Below are positions 4,425 through 7,229 of a DNA stretch of 7,229 nt, in pieces (position 1 is the stretch's first letter; every line of letters starts with the position of its first letter). The translations under genes were made by a program, and so were the position numbers. The notes beneath the pieces were generated by a model. It searched no databases, had not been told where the DNA came from, and saw only the letters and a list, made by a program, of their open reading frames with translations. Origin of the DNA: Lachnoclostridium sp. UBA7482 (lineage in GTDB: Bacteria; Bacillota; Clostridia; Lachnospirales; Lachnospiraceae); assembly GCA_002479645.1 (NCBI GenBank), contig DLOO01000009.1, positions 41,935 to 49,163 on the forward strand. The letters are read 5' to 3'.

Positions 4425-7227
4425 AAAAGGAATCGTGATGATTTTGGTTCTTTCTATGATGTTGGAAACAGCTTCCATGTGCTTTGCGGAGGGAGAAGAG
4501 GACGCTGCAGGTGCTCCTGCTGCAACGGAAACTCCGGAAGATGCTGAGGACGTGACGACACCGGAAGACGGCGCAGACGGTGAGCAGGAAGATGCGGACG
4601 CACCGGACGGCGAGGGAGCTGAGAACGGCAATCAGGAAGACGCCGAGAACCCGGAGGGCAGTGAGGAAGGAGAGGATACTCCGAAGCCTGACGATAAGCC
4701 TACTGCTGTAGAAGATATGACAAGGGAGATGTACAAGGAGATTCTCGGAACCTTCAACATTGACGACAGTGTACTTACCTATAAAGAGTACATCGAAAAG
4801 TTCCCTGATAAGGCAACGGCTTCCGTAATTGAAATTGCCGGCAAGGATTACTACAAGGATGCAACCGACATGAACGTTGCGGTTAAGAACAACAGCGAGT
4901 ACGCAGCAGTGATTGAAGCGCTTGCCAAGGCCGGTCTTACCGAGTCCCTTCTTACGGAAGAAGAGGGATTTGTATCCTGGAAATTCAAGGCGGAGCAGAG
5001 CGGTTATTACTATATCAATATTGCATACTATCCGGTACCCGGAAAGAACGCCGATATTGAAAGAGCATTTTTCCTGGATGGAAAGCTTCCTTATGCAGAA
5101 ATGACGGACATCAAGTTCTCCCGTATTTGGGTAAATGCGGTAAACTACGATCCCGGCAAGAAAGCATGGGAATGGAATTCCGATAATCAGGGAAATCAGT
5201 TGAAGCCTTCCCAGAAGGAAGCTCCCAACTGGATGAGCTCTTATCTGTATGACGGCAACGGTTACATATCCAACGCGCTTCCTGTTTATATAGAAGCAGG
5301 AGAGCATGTGCTTACCATGGTATCTATTAAGGAGCCGATGCTTGTTTACAATATTAAGATGAACTACCTCGGCGCGACCATCGGCTATGAGGAATACAAG
5401 GCAAAGCATGATGCAGAGGGAGCAAAGCAGGTTGCAAATCAGCTGATTACCATTCAGGCGGAGCAGGCAGTGAGAAAGTCTTCTCAGATGCTCTACCCGC
5501 AGCAGGATCAGTCTTCCCCGGCAATCGAGCCTTACAGCGCAAGGTACCTTTTGAACAACACCATCGGCGGCAACTCATGGAGACTTGTCGGTCAGTGGAT
5601 TGAATGGGATTTTGAAGTACCGGAGGACGGTTACTACAATCTGGCTCTTACGGTAAGACAGAACTTCAGCAAAGGTATTTATGTATCCCGTAAGATTTCC
5701 ATCGATGGGGAAGTACCTTTCGATGAATTGAGCGCATACGGTTTTAAGTATGAGTCGAACTGGCGTCAGGAAGTTCTTGGTAACAAGAGCGGCGCCTACG
5801 ATATTTACATGACGGCGGGAACCCATACCCTTCGTATGGAAGTTGTACTTGGTGAGTTCTCCTCCATCGTATCGGATGTTCAGCTTGCTGTTACCAAGTT
5901 AAATGCAATCTATCGGGAGATTCTCTGTATTACCGGTCCCAGCCCGGACAGCTGGAAGGATTATCAGATTAAGGCAAATATCCCGGGACTTGAGGATGAG
6001 TGCAGAGAAGTCAGAGATCTCTTAAATGATATTATCAAGCGTCTTCGTAAACTGGTTGGTACCGGCAGTGATAAGGAAACGGTACTGATTACTATGCGCG
6101 ACCAGCTGGACGACATTATCGACGACGTAGAATATGTTGTAAAGATTGTTTCCACATTCCGTACCAACATTCGTGCGTGCGGTACCTGGATTACTCAGGT
6201 TATTGACCAGCCTCTCGCGCTGGATTCCATCTATGTGGTATCGGATACCAAGCAGATGCCGAAGATGAAGGACTCCTGGTGGAGAAAGCTCCTTCACGAA
6301 TTAAAGAGATTGTTCTATTCCTTTGTCATTGACTACAATATGATCGGCGACGTTTCCGACGGCGGCAACCAGACGGTTATCACTCTTTGGGTTGGTACCG
6401 GCCGTGACCAGGCAAACGTAATCAAGTCGATGATTGATGAGAGCTTCTCAACAAAATCCTATAAAGATAAGAAGGGGAATGACTATTACGTCGGCGTTAA
6501 CGTCATGCTCGTTGATATGGGTACCCTGCTTCAGGCTACGCTGGCAGGTTCCGGTCCGGACGTTGCAATTCAGGTTGGCAACGACCTTCCGATGAATTAC
6601 GGTCTGCGTCATGCCGCAGCCGACCTTTCTCAGTTCGAGGACTGCGAGCAGATTATTGCAGAGCGTTTCCGTCCGAGCGCGATGGAAGCATTCCGATTTA
6701 CACACGATGGTAAAACTGCGGTTTACGGCTTGCCGGAGACGCAGACCTTCGCAATGATGTTCTATCGTAAGGACATTTTGAAGGAAGTCGGTTTGGAACT
6801 TCCGAAGACATGGGATGAGATGAAGGTTGTTCTTACCGTACTCAGCCAGAACAATATGGATCTTGGTATGATGCCGACCGAATCCAACTTCGCGATGATT
6901 CTTTACCAGAACGGCGGAACCTACTATACGGAGGATGGTTCCAAGTCCATGCTTGACTCCGAAGAGTCCGTAGCGGCATTCCGTAAGTTTACCGAGTTCT
7001 ATACCGATTTCAAGATGGATACGGTTACTTCCGTTGAAGAGCGTTTCCGTACCGGTGAAGCTCCGATTATTATTACGGATTATACGTATTACAATACCTT
7101 GCAGGTATCTGCTCCTGATATTCAGGGTCTGTGGGGTATGGCTACCGTTCCGGGTGAAGTTAAGATTGACGAAAACGGAAACGAGTACATTGACAATACC
7201 GTAGCAATGGAACCATCCTCCGTATAG
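4402..7227 (+). CDS. Large modular extracellular solute-binding protein (CUT1 ABC sugar uptake), apparently truncated at its C-terminus
   Basis: Predicted to be secreted and to capture a carbohydrate for an ABC importer. Residues 1-29 are a signal peptide (KKLVKKG, hydrophobic core, cleavage likely after CFA-29). Residues 30-92 form a linker with 27 Asp/Glu and no Lys/Arg. Two similar beta modules follow (about 124-323 and 329-500) and resemble CBM6/35-type carbohydrate-binding domains. Residues 500-650 are largely helical. From about 656 the sequence is a family 1 solute-binding domain: TLWVGTG, GSGPDVAIQV (716-725), YGLPETQTFAMMFYRKDIL (775-793), LPKTWDEM (800-807), QNGGTYYTEDG and GEAPIIITDY. 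Translation stops at TAG 7225-7227, before the AWEFLKWW-like region that such domains normally contain, so perhaps 100-150 residues are missing. A premature stop, a frameshift, or a sequencing error at a contig end would each explain this. Ordinary solute-binding proteins have 400-550 residues, so the 650-residue extension is unusual. The ligand is unknown. Confidence 0.85.
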   Translation: MQIKKLVKKGIVMILVLSMMLETASMCFAEGEEDAAGAPAATETPEDAEDVTTPEDGADGEQEDADAPDGEGAENGNQEDAENPEGSEEGEDTPKPDDKPTAVEDMTREMYKEILGTFNIDDSVLTYKEYIEKFPDKATASVIEIAGKDYYKDATDMNVAVKNNSEYAAVIEALAKAGLTESLLTEEEGFVSWKFKAEQSGYYYINIAYYPVPGKNADIERAFFLDGKLPYAEMTDIKFSRIWVNAVNYDPGKKAWEWNSDNQGNQLKPSQKEAPNWMSSYLYDGNGYISNALPVYIEAGEHVLTMVSIKEPMLVYNIKMNYLGATIGYEEYKAKHDAEGAKQVANQLITIQAEQAVRKSSQMLYPQQDQSSPAIEPYSARYLLNNTIGGNSWRLVGQWIEWDFEVPEDGYYNLALTVRQNFSKGIYVSRKISIDGEVPFDELSAYGFKYESNWRQEVLGNKSGAYDIYMTAGTHTLRMEVVLGEFSSIVSDVQLAVTKLNAIYREILCITGPSPDSWKDYQIKANIPGLEDECREVRDLLNDIIKRLRKLVGTGSDKETVLITMRDQLDDIIDDVEYVVKIVSTFRTNIRACGTWITQVIDQPLALDSIYVVSDTKQMPKMKDSWWRKLLHELKRLFYSFVIDYNMIGDVSDGGNQTVITLWVGTGRDQANVIKSMIDESFSTKSYKDKKGNDYYVGVNVMLVDMGTLLQATLAGSGPDVAIQVGNDLPMNYGLRHAAADLSQFEDCEQIIAERFRPSAMEAFRFTHDGKTAVYGLPETQTFAMMFYRKDILKEVGLELPKTWDEMKVVLTVLSQNNMDLGMMPTESNFAMILYQNGGTYYTEDGSKSMLDSEESVAAFRKFTEFYTDFKMDTVTSVEERFRTGEAPIIITDYTYYNTLQVSAPDIQGLWGMATVPGEVKIDENGNEYIDNTVAMEPSSV

Positions 7228-7229
7228 TA

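Noticed and set aside
4465..4491. Lipoprotein signal (cysteine 27 in ASMCFAE)
   Set aside because: The bases before the cysteine do not encode a proper lipobox (no Leu at -3, and Met at -1), while CFA followed by E fits a signal peptidase I site.
4387..5409. 340-codon open frame on the minus strand opposite the solute-binding protein gene
   Set aside because: It is antisense to the signal peptide, acidic linker and first beta module, all of which are well supported. The absence of stops follows from the biased codons of the acidic linker.
1..7229. CRISPR arrays, tRNA or rRNA genes, insertion sequences
   Set aside because: No regular spaced repeats, cloverleaf-forming segments, rRNA-like stretches or transposase frames are visible.

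Overview
The window looks like a chromosomal segment from a low- to mid-GC Firmicute, most likely a Lachnospiraceae-type clostridial gut anaerobe. This is inferred from strong AGGAGG-type ribosome binding sites, a Firmicute-style MutS with a C-terminal QISLF clamp-binding motif, and a YesL/DUF624 membrane protein next to a very large extracellular solute-binding protein. No taxonomic marker gene is present, so the assignment stays tentative. All four genes lie on the plus strand.

Layout: (1) 1-1403 is the C-terminal half of mutS, cut by the left edge. (2) 1404-1879 is a 476-bp intergenic region with a cluster of alternating TACGAA half-sites, two abutting perfect hairpins (1598-1673), a possible promoter, a 19-bp palindrome and a 21-bp tandem direct repeat just before the next gene. 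(3) 1880-3319 encodes a cytoplasmic TIM-barrel glycoside hydrolase resembling GH26 / clan GH-A, followed by a strong intrinsic terminator (3390-3429). (4) 3430-3749 is AT-rich and holds a good extended -10 promoter and a roughly 100-nt leader. (5) 3750-4424 encodes a YesL/DUF624 membrane protein. (6) 4402-7227 overlaps it by 23 nt and encodes a 941-residue secreted protein: signal peptide, very acidic linker, two duplicated carbohydrate-binding-like beta modules, a helical segment, and a family 1 ABC solute-binding domain. That last domain is cut by a TAG two bases before the window ends.

How they work together (inference): the last two genes look like the start of a CUT1 (carbohydrate) ABC-uptake operon whose permease genes would lie just beyond the right edge. 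The intracellular glycosidase, in its own transcription unit beside it, would process an imported oligosaccharide. mutS is an unrelated housekeeping gene that borders this sugar-utilisation locus.

The most noteworthy points are the modular solute-binding protein with its internal duplication, its apparent premature stop, the glycosidase of uncertain family, and the regulatory-looking repeats in the two intergenic regions.
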